Assembly: GCF_000488255.1 (NCBI RefSeq)
Contig: NZ_KI530754.1
Span: forward strand, 496,001 to 560,000
Length of the DNA: 64,000 bases
DNA from: Acinetobacter indicus CIP 110367
GTDB lineage: Bacteria > Pseudomonadota > Gammaproteobacteria > Pseudomonadales > Moraxellaceae
Direction of reading: 5' to 3'
Position numbers and translations under genes: made by a program. Below are positions 17,059 through 25,577 of this stretch, piece after piece (positions within the stretch are counted from its first letter, which is position 1; every line of letters begins with the position of its first letter). The notes under the pieces are model-generated. The model did not search any database, was not told the origin of the DNA, and saw only the letters and a list, made by a program, of their open reading frames with translations.

Positions 17059-18066
17059 CTAGGCAGCATTGTCAATGCGACAGGCCAGCAGCTGTTCCTC
17101 AAACGCGCTCCAGTCCCGGGCATTACGATAAATCAGCTCAATCCGGTTATCGGTATTTTCTGGTGATGACTGATAGTTAAATTGCTGCGGATTGAAATTA
17201 AAGGTTTTCCAGCCCCGATTGGTGTGAAAAATTGCTTTAATCCGCAACCAGTCCTGCTGCTCACAGAGCAGATCCAGCAATGTATAAAAGTCAAATTGCC
17301 AGCGTCGGGAAAATTTCCAGCCCGCCACCGAATACCCCTGCGCCGTTTCCACATAATGATAGGGCAACTGTTTAATTTCCGGCAGCTCTGCCTGTGCCGG
17401 CAGTGTGCGTTGCAGCTGCAATAAAGGCTGGATTTTACGCTGGATGCCGACATGGGCCAGATCAATTTCAGCCAATGGCAGCTGACCGTTTTCAGCAGCT
17501 AGCCAGCGCGGTGCATAGGCCTGATATTCCTGTTTTAATTTTTCCAGGCCCTGTTCATCTGCCGGCTGCATCTGATCCGGATGTGAAATCACAATAATCT
17601 GGGCGGCTTTTAACTGGTCGGTATACAGGTTTTGCTGGGTCCAGTCGGCATCGTGCAAACGTGAACCATCCACCACCGTGACCAAGGCGCGCATGTCCAG
17701 ATGGCTGTGCCAGTGCGGTTCGGTCAGCTGTTCCAGTAATTGCAGCGGGTGCCCCAATCCGGTGGGTTCAATAAACAGCCGGTCGGGCTTGGCTTCATCT
17801 AGCAAGCGTGACAAGGCAATCTGCATTGGTAACTGGCTGCTGCAACATAAACAGCCACCGAGCAGTTCCTTAATTTCAAAACCTTCACTCTGCGGCAAAA
17901 TCTGCTGGTCGATGCCGATCTGGCCAAATTCGTTCATCAACACCGCCCAGACTTCCTGCTCCGGTTTTTGACGCAGCAACTGCTGTAACAGCGTGGTTTT
18001 CCCGGCTCCCAGAAAACCGGAAATAATATGGGTTGGAACGGCGCGTGTCGGTGCAATCAGTTTCAC
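17059..18066 (-). CDS. CobW/COG0523-family GTPase (metal chaperone-like)
   Basis: 335 residues. P-loop GFLGAGKTT at about 17, the GGCLCCS metal-binding CxCC motif at about 70, a LMNEFGQIGID switch region, EPTGLGHP Walker B-like segment and VVDGSRLHD. The C-terminal third is the CobW_C domain (YHYVETAQGYSVAGWKFSRR read in part). Members (YeiR, YjiA, ZigA, ZagA) deliver zinc or other metals to target enzymes, and in Acinetobacter baumannii ZigA works in zinc starvation. This protein resembles YjiA/YeiR-like members, so zinc is the best guess but unproven. A palindrome at 18093-18107 lies upstream; it does not match the Zur consensus well. Confidence 0.88.
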   Translation of the reverse strand: MKLIAPTRAVPTHIISGFLGAGKTTLLQQLLRQKPEQEVWAVLMNEFGQIGIDQQILPQSEGFEIKELLGGCLCCSSQLPMQIALSRLLDEAKPDRLFIEPTGLGHPLQLLEQLTEPHWHSHLDMRALVTVVDGSRLHDADWTQQNLYTDQLKAAQIIVISHPDQMQPADEQGLEKLKQEYQAYAPRWLAAENGQLPLAEIDLAHVGIQRKIQPLLQLQRTLPAQAELPEIKQLPYHYVETAQGYSVAGWKFSRRWQFDFYTLLDLLCEQQDWLRIKAIFHTNRGWKTFNFNPQQFNYQSSPENTDNRIELIYRNARDWSAFEEQLLACRIDNAA

Positions 18067-18092
18067 AGGTCTACTCTTTGGCTGGGCAACGT

Positions 18093-18107
18093 TTGCATGC
18101 TATGCAA
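18093..18107. promoter_or_regulatory. Palindrome upstream of the CobW-type gene
   Basis: TTGCATGCTATGCAA, arms TTGCAT / ATGCAA around GCT, 27 bases before the start codon of the GTPase gene. The position fits an operator. I do not recognise the regulator, and no regulator gene adjoins it. Confidence 0.4.
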
Positions 18108-18522
18108 GATTGCCATGTGGTTCAAGCCAGCACTGCGGCTTTCTGGCTGAGATTTTTTCAGCTTGAGCCAGAAAATGCGCCTACCTTTGCTATCTTTTAG
18201 AAAAATTTAATTACATTTATCTGCCCGTAGTTTTTTCCCGTAACACTGAAATATCGGTAGCAATGTAATTTTATTTATCCCGGCATGGGGATAGTTCGAG
18301 CTATCTCCTCTGTAAGTTCGCCGATTTTAGATGCAAAAAACGGTAAATTCTTACCCAATTGCTACATTTTCTTCATTCATGTAGAGCCAATGTTAAGCAG
18401 ATTTTTTGCTTTGTTGCTTCGATTGCTCAATCTACCACTGCGGCATAGCATGAAGCCTGTCCTCGATGCAGGTGATGTGCATACGAGGTCAACTCTAAAA
18501 TGAATATTAAAGGATGCCCAAA
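18108..18522 (+). other. Long leader region with several hairpins before the small secreted protein gene
   Basis: No convincing gene; a 72-codon frame at 18285-18503 lacks protein character. Three structures are visible: TTTCTGGCT / AGCCAGAAA (18140-18174); GGGGATAG / CTATCTCC (18287-18308); CCTCGATGCA / TGCATACGAGG (18461-18487), which ends 35 bases before the ATG. A shorter CCTG / CAGG pairing (18456-18472) would exclude the last stem. These may be leader-RNA elements, but no known riboswitch is recognised. Confidence 0.4.
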
Positions 18523-18735
18523 ATGAAATTAACTCAAATTTTACTTGCGACCACGTTTGCGGCTGCTACCGCAACCACTTTTGCTGCACCGGCAGCACCA
18601 GCGAATACTCAAACTGAAGACAAAGTGATTGTCAGCACCCAGGAACAACCAGCAGCAGCGGCCAATGCCGGTGCAGCAGATCAGCCTGCGTCTGAAGCTG
18701 CATCAAGCGATGACAAAGAAAAAACTGCACGTTAA
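18523..18735 (+). CDS. Small exported Ala-rich acidic protein, unknown
   Basis: 70 residues. MKLTQILLATTFAAATA leads into TTFAAPAAPAN, a clear signal peptide with cleavage near the AFA-AP region. The mature part of about 47 residues is low-complexity, rich in Ala, Gln, Glu and Asp (AAAANAGAADQPASEAAS) and ends with DDKEKTAR; it is probably disordered. ATG 18523 follows AAAGGA with good spacing, better than the ATG at 18514. A strong terminator follows. No catalytic motif; likely periplasmic. The 415-base structured leader before it suggests regulation at RNA level. Confidence 0.7.
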   Translation: MKLTQILLATTFAAATATTFAAPAAPANTQTEDKVIVSTQEQPAAAANAGAADQPASEAASSDDKEKTAR

Positions 18736-18799
18736 TAGTTACCATACTGTGCTTTGCTATTTTTGATGGCAGCACCGTATTAAATACCATTGTGTGAAG

Positions 18800-18832
18800 G
18801 TGAAACCGCTTTGATGCGGTTTCACTTTTTTA
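18800..18832 (+). terminator. Intrinsic terminator after small exported protein gene
   Basis: GTGAAACCGC / GCGGTTTCAC perfect stem and T-run. The rest of the interval up to the next gene (18833-19048) is AT-rich promoter-like sequence with no gene seen. Confidence 0.9.
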
Positions 18833-19048
18833 TGGAAATGGTCTTTTTACTATAGAAATAAATGATCGTAACATCATCCTGAATGATTGTATTTTTATTA
18901 TAAATATTCATCTAATCAACAAATTATAAAAATCATCTTATTTACTATCCTCTACAGTCCCCCTCTGTTTCCACTATGGCATAACTTGTTGAATCCCTAT
19001 CTTTCACCGTTAATGGGCGTTAATCTGACGTGATTGATGGACCTCGCG

Positions 19049-20653
19049 ATGAACACAACAAACTATACAACTGAAGTGGCAATTCTGGGTGCCGGTCCGG
19101 TCGGCTTAACCATCGCCAACTATTTAAGCAAACAAGGTATTCAGGTGATGGTGGTGGAACAGCTGGATCGCCTGATTGATTACCCACGCGCCATCGGGAT
19201 TGATGATGAATCGTTGCGGACTATTCAGTCTTTAGGTCTGGTCGATCAGGTCTTGCCGCATACCACGCCCAATCATGCCATGCGCTTTCTTACCCCAAAA
19301 GGCCGCTGCTTCGCCGATATTCAACCGCTGACCCGCGAATTTGGTTTCTCGCGCCGCAATGCCTTTATCCAGCCGCAGGTCGATCAGGTGCTGTTAAACG
19401 GCTTGACCCAATATGAACAGACCCAAGTGCTTTTTTCCCGGGAACTGACCGAGTTTCGTCAAGATGCAAGTGGCGTGACGCTCAAACTGCATACCCGTGA
19501 GGGTCAGCAGGAAGTGATTCAGGCGCAGTATCTGATTGCCTGCGATGGCGGCAACTCTCTGGTACGCCGTCGTCTGAATATTGCCTTTGATGGTAAAACA
19601 GCTCCGAACCAGTGGATTGTGATTGATATTGATAATGATCCACTGGCCACGCCGCATATTTATCTGTGCTGTGACCCGGTGCGTCCTTATGTGTCCGCCG
19701 CCCTGCCGCATGGCATCCGCCGTTTCGAATTTATGGTGATGCCGGGCGAAACCCAGGAAGAACTGAGCAAACCGGAAAATATCGCCAAGTTACTGTCTAA
19801 AGTCTTGCCAACCACCGATGGTATCGAGGTCATTCGCCAGCGTGTCTATACCCACAATGCGCGTATTGCCGAAAAATTCCGTGTCGGCCGGATTTTACTG
19901 GCCGGTGATGCAGCACATATTATGCCGGTGTGGCAGGGTCAGGGCTATAACAGCGGCATGCGTGATGCCTTTAACCTGGCCTGGAAAATGGCGCTGGTGA
20001 TTCAGGGCAAAGCCGCTGCCGAGCTGCTCGATTCATACCAGATTGAACGTAAAGACCATGCCAAAGCCATGATTGATTTATCGGTGATGGCCGGGCATGT
20101 GCTGGCACCGCCAAAACAATGGCAAGGTATTATCCGTGATGGTATTTCCTATGTGCTGAATTACATCAAGCCAATCAAACAGTATTTGCTGGAAATGCGC
20201 TTTAAGCCGATGCCGAAATATCAGGATGGCGCCCTGTTGCCACAAACCGATAAACACTCGCCGGTCGGTAAAATGTTTATTCAGCCGCAGGTACAACTGG
20301 CCTCAGGTGAAACGGTGCTGCTGGATGACGTACTGGGCAATGATTTTGCGATTATCGCCTGGGGGGTTGATCCAAAATGGGGACTGTCTGACAGCAGCAT
20401 GCAGCAATGGCAGAAACTGGGGGTGAAATTTATTCAGGTAATTCCTGCGGTGCAGCTCAAACATCCACAGCCGAAACACTCTGCAGATGTGATTACCATT
20501 GGTGATCTGGGCACAGAAATTCGCAGCTGGTTTGGCAAAACCACAGGCTCGGTGGTAATTTTACGCCCTGACCGTTTCGTTGCGGCGCTGGCAATTCCGC
20601 AAACCCTGGAAAGTACCAGTCAGCAACTGTTCCAGAAACTGCATGCCCAATAA
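19049..20653 (+). CDS. FAD-dependent aromatic monooxygenase, MhpA-like
   Basis: About 534 residues. N-terminal FAD-binding GxGxxG in [20 protein letters not shown], the DG motif [15 protein letters not shown] at about 165, and the second FAD motif [21 protein letters not shown] at about 280, the group A hydroxylase pattern. The C-terminal thioredoxin-like domain of the MhpA/PheA/UbiH-like class follows. Closest in feel to 3-(3-hydroxyphenyl)propionate hydroxylase, which adds a ring hydroxyl using NADH and oxygen. No ring-cleavage dioxygenase, hydratase or aldolase follows, so the pathway is not visible here. ATG 19049 is preferred over 19037; neither has a good ribosome site. Confidence 0.85.
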   Translation: MNTTNYTTEVAILGAGPVGLTIANYLSKQGIQVMVVEQLDRLIDYPRAIGIDDESLRTIQSLGLVDQVLPHTTPNHAMRFLTPKGRCFADIQPLTREFGFSRRNAFIQPQVDQVLLNGLTQYEQTQVLFSRELTEFRQDASGVTLKLHTREGQQEVIQAQYLIACDGGNSLVRRRLNIAFDGKTAPNQWIVIDIDNDPLATPHIYLCCDPVRPYVSAALPHGIRRFEFMVMPGETQEELSKPENIAKLLSKVLPTTDGIEVIRQRVYTHNARIAEKFRVGRILLAGDAAHIMPVWQGQGYNSGMRDAFNLAWKMALVIQGKAAAELLDSYQIERKDHAKAMIDLSVMAGHVLAPPKQWQGIIRDGISYVLNYIKPIKQYLLEMRFKPMPKYQDGALLPQTDKHSPVGKMFIQPQVQLASGETVLLDDVLGNDFAIIAWGVDPKWGLSDSSMQQWQKLGVKFIQVIPAVQLKHPQPKHSADVITIGDLGTEIRSWFGKTTGSVVILRPDRFVAALAIPQTLESTSQQLFQKLHAQ

Positions 20654-20665
20654 GATGAACCCTTC

Positions 20666-20693
20666 AAAAAACCACGCTCAGGCGTGGTTTTTT
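20666..20693 (+). terminator. Intrinsic terminator after MhpA-like gene
   Basis: AAAAAACCACGC / GCGTGGTTTTTT stem around TCAG, 13 bases after the stop. It can also act for the convergent GST gene. Confidence 0.9.
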
Positions 20694-20723
20694 GCTATTC
20701 GCGCTCATGTTCATGCCGCTGTT

Positions 20724-21341
20724 TCAATGCTGATCCAGCTGCTGAAACCAGATCACCTGACTTAAGGATGGCCGCTGCGCCGTCCATTGCAGATACGGCC
20801 GGAATTCTTCCAGATAAGGAATGGCTTTCAGAGCAATGGCATAGGCCAGCCAGTACGCCAGATACAAATCTGCGGCACTCATACGCTCACCGAGCAAATA
20901 GGGGTTGGCCTGCTGCAGTCCCTGTTTTAAAAACGCCATCAGATCTTCCGGCAATCCCATCCCTAAACCGCGTTTATGCTGTTCGAGCTGGGCCTGACTG
21001 ATCTGGAAATTGCTCAAGTCAATCCATTCGGTTAATGGGCCATGACAGAAAAATAGCCATTTGAAATAGGCGCCGCGCTGCGGATCATCCAGGGCCGGGG
21101 CCAAACCTTGTTCAAAGAAATGATCAGCCAGATAGGCAAAAATTGCCGGGGTTTCACTAATAAAAACCGGACCATCGACCAGTAGCGGCACTTTACCCAA
21201 AGGATTCATGGCCCGATACTCTGGCTGTTGCAGATCTTCCCAACTGACCTGAATAATCTCGATCTGATCCTGAATCTGCAGCTCCTGTAATAGCGGCATC
21301 AGGGTCTGACCACGTGATTGAGGATGCGTATACAGTTGCAT
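20724..21341 (-). CDS. Glutathione S-transferase
   Basis: 205 residues. Thioredoxin-like N-terminal domain (QLYTHPQSRGQTLMPLLQEL, then the cis-proline GKVPLLVDG, and the ISETPAIFAYLADHF glutathione-binding turn with S/E pattern), followed by an all-helical C-terminal domain (about 90-205) with the N-capping box region ERMSAADLYLAYW. The catalytic residue is probably the Ser at position 9 (HPQSRG). Cytosolic; conjugates or isomerises electrophiles with glutathione. Divergent context: it lies between the MhpA-like monooxygenase and the LysR-MFS-TetR operon, which is compatible with aromatic or toxic-compound handling but does not prove it. Confidence 0.9.
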   Translation of the reverse strand: MQLYTHPQSRGQTLMPLLQELQIQDQIEIIQVSWEDLQQPEYRAMNPLGKVPLLVDGPVFISETPAIFAYLADHFFEQGLAPALDDPQRGAYFKWLFFCHGPLTEWIDLSNFQISQAQLEQHKRGLGMGLPEDLMAFLKQGLQQANPYLLGERMSAADLYLAYWLAYAIALKAIPYLEEFRPYLQWTAQRPSLSQVIWFQQLDQH

Positions 21342-21484
21342 GTGGAGTTCCTCGACAGCATCAATGCTTATATTTTAAGCTTGCTGTCCGGCGAGAAACG
21401 CTGTTGATTTGTGTCCATCTTTAACGGCTTCACCAGTTTTAAAAAACCGGCTGCGCCGAAATGCAGTTAGGCGTAGCACACGCT

Positions 21485-22378
21485 TTAGCCAAAATCCATA
21501 TAAAACTGCGCTTTTAACACTTTTAAAATCAGCTCAATCGCTTCGCTGCGAGGTTGTTTGCGATAGCTGGCATAGAGGCCAATCATCGGCAGTGGTTCCA
21601 ATGTGTTTTTCACCACAATTTTATCGCCAAGTAGCGGAATCACATAAGCGGGCACCAGACTCCAGCCGACGCCCATCCCGACCAGATTAACGTTCATCAG
21701 AATATTGGTGGAATGCTGCACCACATGAATCTCCAGCCTAGACTGCTTTAAAAAGTCCTGAATAATTTTGTACAGCTGCGGTGAGGCGTGCTCATCACTA
21801 ATCACAAAATCCTGCTGCTGAAAACTTTTGATGCTGATATGTTTTAAGCTGGCCGCCGGAGAATCTTTCGGCACAATCAGGGTCAGTGGTTCATCAAAAA
21901 TCTGGATTGACTCAAACGCTCCCGATTCATCTGGATAGCGGGTAAAAGCAATATCAATTTCCGCCCGACTTAAGGCCTTAAACTGCTCGGCATCCGGCAG
22001 GCTATGAAAATGGATTTTTAAATCGGGAAACTGGGCACGAATATTCGGCATGATATAAGGAAACACTTTCATTTCGGCCACCGGCACAAAGCCGATATTC
22101 AACTGTGCTTTTTGCGCCTGTGCCACTTGCCGCGCTTCCTGAATGGCTTTGTCGGCATAGTCCAGACACAAACGCGCCTGCTTTAAAAAGGCCTCGCCTT
22201 CTGGAGTCAGTTCCACTTTACGGTTGGAACGCAGCAATAACTGTACCCCGACCTCCTGTTCCAGATCTTTAATTTGCTGGCTTAAAGATGGCTGCACGGT
22301 ATACATTCTGGCTGCGGCCCGGGTAAAGTTCAGCTCTTCTGCCACCGCAACAAAATAACGTAAATGTCTTAATTCCAT
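21485..22378 (-). CDS. LysR-type regulator, HcaR-like
   Basis: 297 residues. N-terminal winged helix-turn-helix (MELRHLRYFVAVAEELNFTR read in part, then VQPSLSQQIKDLEQEVGVQLL), linker helix and a type 2 periplasmic-binding-like effector domain (IGFVPVAEMKVFPYI; IDIAFTRYPDE; NLVGMGVGWSLVPAY). The start, the EVGVQLLLR-N-RKVELTPEGEAF stretch and the NLVGMG segment are close to HcaR, the activator of phenylpropionate/cinnamate dioxygenase. It is the third gene of a TetR-MFS-LysR run, 11 bases after the MFS stop, so it is probably controlled by the upstream palindrome as well as by itself. Confidence 0.88.
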   Translation of the reverse strand: MELRHLRYFVAVAEELNFTRAAARMYTVQPSLSQQIKDLEQEVGVQLLLRSNRKVELTPEGEAFLKQARLCLDYADKAIQEARQVAQAQKAQLNIGFVPVAEMKVFPYIMPNIRAQFPDLKIHFHSLPDAEQFKALSRAEIDIAFTRYPDESGAFESIQIFDEPLTLIVPKDSPAASLKHISIKSFQQQDFVISDEHASPQLYKIIQDFLKQSRLEIHVVQHSTNILMNVNLVGMGVGWSLVPAYVIPLLGDKIVVKNTLEPLPMIGLYASYRKQPRSEAIELILKVLKAQFYMDFG

Positions 22379-22389
22379 GTTGAAGCCTC

Positions 22390-23589
22390 TTAGGGAGCCT
22401 GACGCAAGGTTGGTGTGACCATGGCTTTGTAAAGCAGCAAGGTCAACAGCACCAGCACGGCGCAGAGTAAATAGGTCAGCTGGAAGCCCATCCAGGCAAT
22501 CAGGATGCCCATCAGCATGGAACCGAGTGCCAGCCCCAGATCAAACAGGGTAAAGAACGTTGAAATCGCATGACCCATGCGCTGTTTATTGACCGTTTGA
22601 ATGGCCACGGTTTGCAGACACGGAAACAAGGTGCCGTAGCCAATACCAATAAACACCGCCGACAGCCATAAAATCCACGGATTAGATAAAAAGCTGACAA
22701 TCACCAGTCCCATGGCAAAACATACAAAAGACGGATACATCACCGCACTTGGACCTTTACGATCATAACGCTTGCCGACCCACGGCCGCACCACAATCAT
22801 GGACACAGCAAAGACCACAAAGAACAGACTGGTATAGGCCAGTAACTGCTTGGCTTCACTATAGGCAGTAATAAAACTGATCACGCTGGAATAGGCCAAG
22901 GCAGTCAGCATGGCCACCAGCCCCACCGGAATGACCCGGGTTTCGACAATATCATGCAGGCTCAGCCGGGGTTTCGTGGCAGATGGATCAGACAGATTAG
23001 CTGGTTTGACCCGATCATCCTGCAGTTTCAGGCTAAGGCAGAACAGAAAACCCATCGCCATAATCACTGCCAGCACGGCAAACAACACCCGAAAACTGGT
23101 GAACTGGATGGTGGTTAAGGCAATTAAAGGCCCAAAAACCACGCCCAAATTGGTCGACATCACAAAATAACCAATGCCCTCGCCTTTACGCGCTTCTGGA
23201 ATAAAGTCACTGGCCACCGGCACCGCCACCGTGGTTAAAATACTGAACCAGATGCCATGTAAAAAACGCACCAGCAGCAGGCTCCACATGCTGTCAATCC
23301 AGATATAGCAAAAGGCAAACAGCACAAAGCACAGCTCAGAACCACGAAAAGACAGTTTCTTGCCCAGCTTTTCCACGATTAAACCGGAAAACGGCCGGAT
23401 GGCAATCGAGGACACCAGAAACAGGGTCAGAGCCAAACCGGCTTCTTTGACCGTGCCGCCCAGATCATTCATGATATAAATTGGTAATACGGCTAGCAGG
23501 GCAAAATAATAAACAAACAGAAACAGGTTATTGAAAAGACACAGAATAAATGCACGATTCCATAATGCAGCAGAACTTTGAGCAGACAT
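22390..23589 (-). CDS. MFS transporter, drug or metabolite efflux type
   Basis: About 399 residues with 12 hydrophobic segments. Visible MFS features: PFSGLIVEKLGKKLSFRG between helices 2 and 3, and FSILTTVAVPVASDFIPEARKGEGIGYF. The second half begins after a charged loop (KLQDDRVKPANLSDPSATKP). The start is set at the ATG at 23589, four bases after the TetR stop codon, so the two are coupled. Located between TetR and LysR genes in one direction. The common TetR-plus-MFS pattern suggests export of an inducing compound; YfcJ/YhhS-like. Substrate unknown. Confidence 0.87.
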   Translation of the reverse strand: MSAQSSAALWNRAFILCLFNNLFLFVYYFALLAVLPIYIMNDLGGTVKEAGLALTLFLVSSIAIRPFSGLIVEKLGKKLSFRGSELCFVLFAFCYIWIDSMWSLLLVRFLHGIWFSILTTVAVPVASDFIPEARKGEGIGYFVMSTNLGVVFGPLIALTTIQFTSFRVLFAVLAVIMAMGFLFCLSLKLQDDRVKPANLSDPSATKPRLSLHDIVETRVIPVGLVAMLTALAYSSVISFITAYSEAKQLLAYTSLFFVVFAVSMIVVRPWVGKRYDRKGPSAVMYPSFVCFAMGLVIVSFLSNPWILWLSAVFIGIGYGTLFPCLQTVAIQTVNKQRMGHAISTFFTLFDLGLALGSMLMGILIAWMGFQLTYLLCAVLVLLTLLLYKAMVTPTLRQAP

Positions 23590-23593
23590 AGGC

Positions 23594-24175
23594 TTAGCGC
23601 TCCTGCGCATCAATAAGCGGCTGAACCCGGACTGGTGCCAGCACCATCTCAATCAGCTGCTGAATATAGTCGGCATCGGGCATCCGGTTAAAGAAAATAA
23701 TCTGGTAATGAATCGGTGCATATAGCGTGTCGAGCATCAGTTCAAACGGATACTGCGCCACAATTTCGCCACGCTGAATCGCCAGCTGAATCAGCTTGCG
23801 CATCTGTTCACGCCGTGGCAGCAAATATTCACGAAAAAATGCTGCGGCAGTTTCACGCTGCTCGGCCATCACCACCAGTACCGCCCGCCCAACCTGATGG
23901 TTCAGCGCCTGACTCAGCTTAAACAATTGCTGGGTCAGGTTAAACTGCAAAGACTGGCTAAAGTCGAGTTCAAAAATCGAGGCGGTTTGCAGCTTAAAGG
24001 CATCGAACACCAGTTCGGATTTATGTTTCCACCAGCGGTAGATGGTCGATTTCCCTACGCCGGCCCGCGCGGCAATATCCTCAATGGTCAGATGGCTATA
24101 GTCATACTCTGCCAGTGCCTCGACTACGGCATTTAAAATACATTGCTGCCGCCGTGATGATTTTTCAGTTTCCAT
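23594..24175 (-). CDS. TetR-family repressor
   Basis: 193 residues. The N-terminal DNA-binding domain shows the TetR pattern HLTIEDIAARAGVGKSTIYRWWKHKSELV, followed by an all-helical ligand domain with FDAFKLQTASIFELD and a C-terminal QIIFFNRMPDADYIQQL segment typical of the TetR_C family of drug-sensing members. The first gene of an operon with MFS and LysR genes. A perfect 18-bp palindrome (24191-24208) lies 16 bases before its ATG (24175), the classic place for an autoregulatory operator. An upstream extension of the frame is open for 85 codons but crosses the operator and is not used. Confidence 0.9.
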   Translation of the reverse strand: METEKSSRRQQCILNAVVEALAEYDYSHLTIEDIAARAGVGKSTIYRWWKHKSELVFDAFKLQTASIFELDFSQSLQFNLTQQLFKLSQALNHQVGRAVLVVMAEQRETAAAFFREYLLPRREQMRKLIQLAIQRGEIVAQYPFELMLDTLYAPIHYQIIFFNRMPDADYIQQLIEMVLAPVRVQPLIDAQER

Positions 24176-24190
24176 ACCCAGCCCAAAACG

Positions 24191-24208
24191 AAACGATACG
24201 TATCGTTT
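24191..24208. promoter_or_regulatory. Perfect 18-bp palindrome, likely TetR operator
   Basis: AAACGATACGTATCGTTT is identical to its reverse complement. It lies 16-33 bases upstream of the TetR start and overlaps the position expected for the promoter of the tetR-MFS-lysR operon, so autoregulation is the natural reading. Confidence 0.8.
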
Positions 24209-24279
24209 TATAATAAGCCAGTTGGTGCCAGATGGCGAATGATTCTTCTGTCGTCTGGTATAAAAAATGTGGCAATAAA

Positions 24280-24303
24280 AAAGACCTGAAATTTCAGGTC
24301 TTT
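24280..24303 (-). terminator. Intrinsic terminator after thioesterase gene
   Basis: Perfect AAAGACCTGAAA / TTTCAGGTCTTT palindromic stem followed, on the minus strand, by a T-run. It ends the thioesterase transcript. Confidence 0.85.
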
Positions 24304-24326
24304 CTTCAACACAGTGAAAGTCAGAC

Positions 24327-24842
24327 TTAAATCGACTTCTTGTAAATACTGCAAGATGGATGAGTACCTTCCTGTAAACGCGCCACTTTACGCTGTTCTG
24401 CCGCTTCAAAACGGCAGCGTTTCCAGTCATTGTCCAGATTTAAGGCCGGCACCTGTTTGGGTTTGCCCTGCTCATCAACTGCGACCATGGTAAAATAGCA
24501 ACTGTTGGTATGACGCACGGTGCGTTTTTGAATGTTCTGCGCTTCGACGCGAATGCCAATTTCCATGGAAGTACGGCCTACATGGTTCACACTGGCCAGG
24601 AAAGTCACCAACTCGCCGACATGAATTGGTTCCTTAAAGTTCACTTTATCTACCGAAAGTGTCACCACATAGCTGCCTGAATAACGGCTGGCACAGGCAT
24701 AAGCCACCTGATCCAGTAATTTTAGAATTGTTCCCCCATGAACATTACCGGAAAAGTTTGCCATATCTGGCGTCATTAACACCGACATGGTTAATTCAGA
24801 TTGATCTTCTAAGATGGGTTTAAGCTGATCTAATGGGGACAT
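24327..24842 (-). CDS. Acyl-CoA thioesterase, hotdog fold (YciA/YkhA type)
   Basis: 171 residues. Hotdog-fold features: MTPDMANFSGNVHGGTILKLLDQVAYACASR (with the N-V-H-G-G helix entry), VVTLSVDKVNFKEPIHVGELVT and VNHVGRTSMEIGIRVEA. The acidic residue in LLDQVA is the likely catalytic Asp of this class. Hydrolyses acyl-CoA to free acid and CoA, controlling CoA pools. Start ATG 24842 agrees with the family. Ends in a T-run terminator; upstream lies a 285-base interval with no convincing gene (a 73-codon open frame at 24910-25131 has no protein-like features). Confidence 0.92.
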   Translation of the reverse strand: MSPLDQLKPILEDQSELTMSVLMTPDMANFSGNVHGGTILKLLDQVAYACASRYSGSYVVTLSVDKVNFKEPIHVGELVTFLASVNHVGRTSMEIGIRVEAQNIQKRTVRHTNSCYFTMVAVDEQGKPKQVPALNLDNDWKRCRFEAAEQRKVARLQEGTHPSCSIYKKSI

Positions 24843-25127
24843 CTTGTTTTCGGCTCTTATAAAAGACAGGATATGTGAATATTATTATATCGTTTTTAAC
24901 ACAAATTAAATGTTCAATTCGGCAATAAAGTCATCATTATTATTTATGGTGATTGGGGTATTATTTAGAAAAATATATAGTGTTTTGTGCTATTACTTGA
25001 ATTTTCAATTATTTATCCACATCCCGACACCACTTGAACAGGCTTTCAGCAGGTGCGTCAGGAGGTGGATTTTTTCCATTCGGGCCGATGAGCTCAGCCC
25101 AAAATTGGACTTTTACTGCCTGAGTTT

Positions 25128-25307
25128 TTAAGCCGGGTTGATATGACGCAACATTTCCGGCGACACATGACCATAATTTAAAACATTTTGTGCATCGAGC
25201 TGGGCTTCAATTTCATAGGAACCATCGGCATTAATTTTTTTAATGGTAAAAATAATTTGTTCCATGCTGGCCAGTTGTACAGATTGTCCAATGTGTAATT
25301 GCTTCAT
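25128..25307 (-). CDS. Small cytosolic protein, DUF2158-like
   Basis: 59 residues from the ATG at 25307 (AGGG seven bases before it; the earlier ATG at 25313 has worse spacing). The shape is a small beta barrel: MKQLHIGQSVQLASMEQIIF, then TIKKINADGSYEIEAQLD, similar to the DUF2158/YodC proteins and SH3/KOW-like barrels. No cysteines, no signal peptide. Not experimentally defined. Stands alone; about 270 bases of AT-rich non-coding sequence separate it from the patatin gene. Confidence 0.65.
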   Translation of the reverse strand: MKQLHIGQSVQLASMEQIIFTIKKINADGSYEIEAQLDAQNVLNYGHVSPEMLRHINPA

Positions 25308-25577
25308 GCTCATGCCCTGCTCAGTTTTAGCTTCTAAGATAAATCATTATATTCTAATGCGGCCAGTATAAGAGCTTTATTAACAATAGGTAAACTTAAA
25401 TAGCTGAATTAAAATACACTTATATATAAACTTTAAATATTAATCGCAACCTTTTGAGCATGAATCGAAATACCTTTATTGAATAACATCAGGCAATTAA
25501 CGCCAAAAGCAAATTGCAATATGAGCATTCTTGCCATTTTTATTCGACTTAAGTTATAGAAAAAAACCGGCAGCATT

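Noticed and set aside
18285..18503. 72-codon frame in the leader of the small exported protein
   Set aside because: No ribosome site, no protein-like pattern, and it crosses two hairpins.
23594..24430. Extended TetR start at 24430
   Set aside because: The extension crosses the palindrome and has no TetR-like sequence; the domain begins at the ATG at 24175.
24910..25131. 73-codon frame between thioesterase and the small DUF2158-like gene
   Set aside because: Composition follows AT-rich background; no ribosome site or motif.
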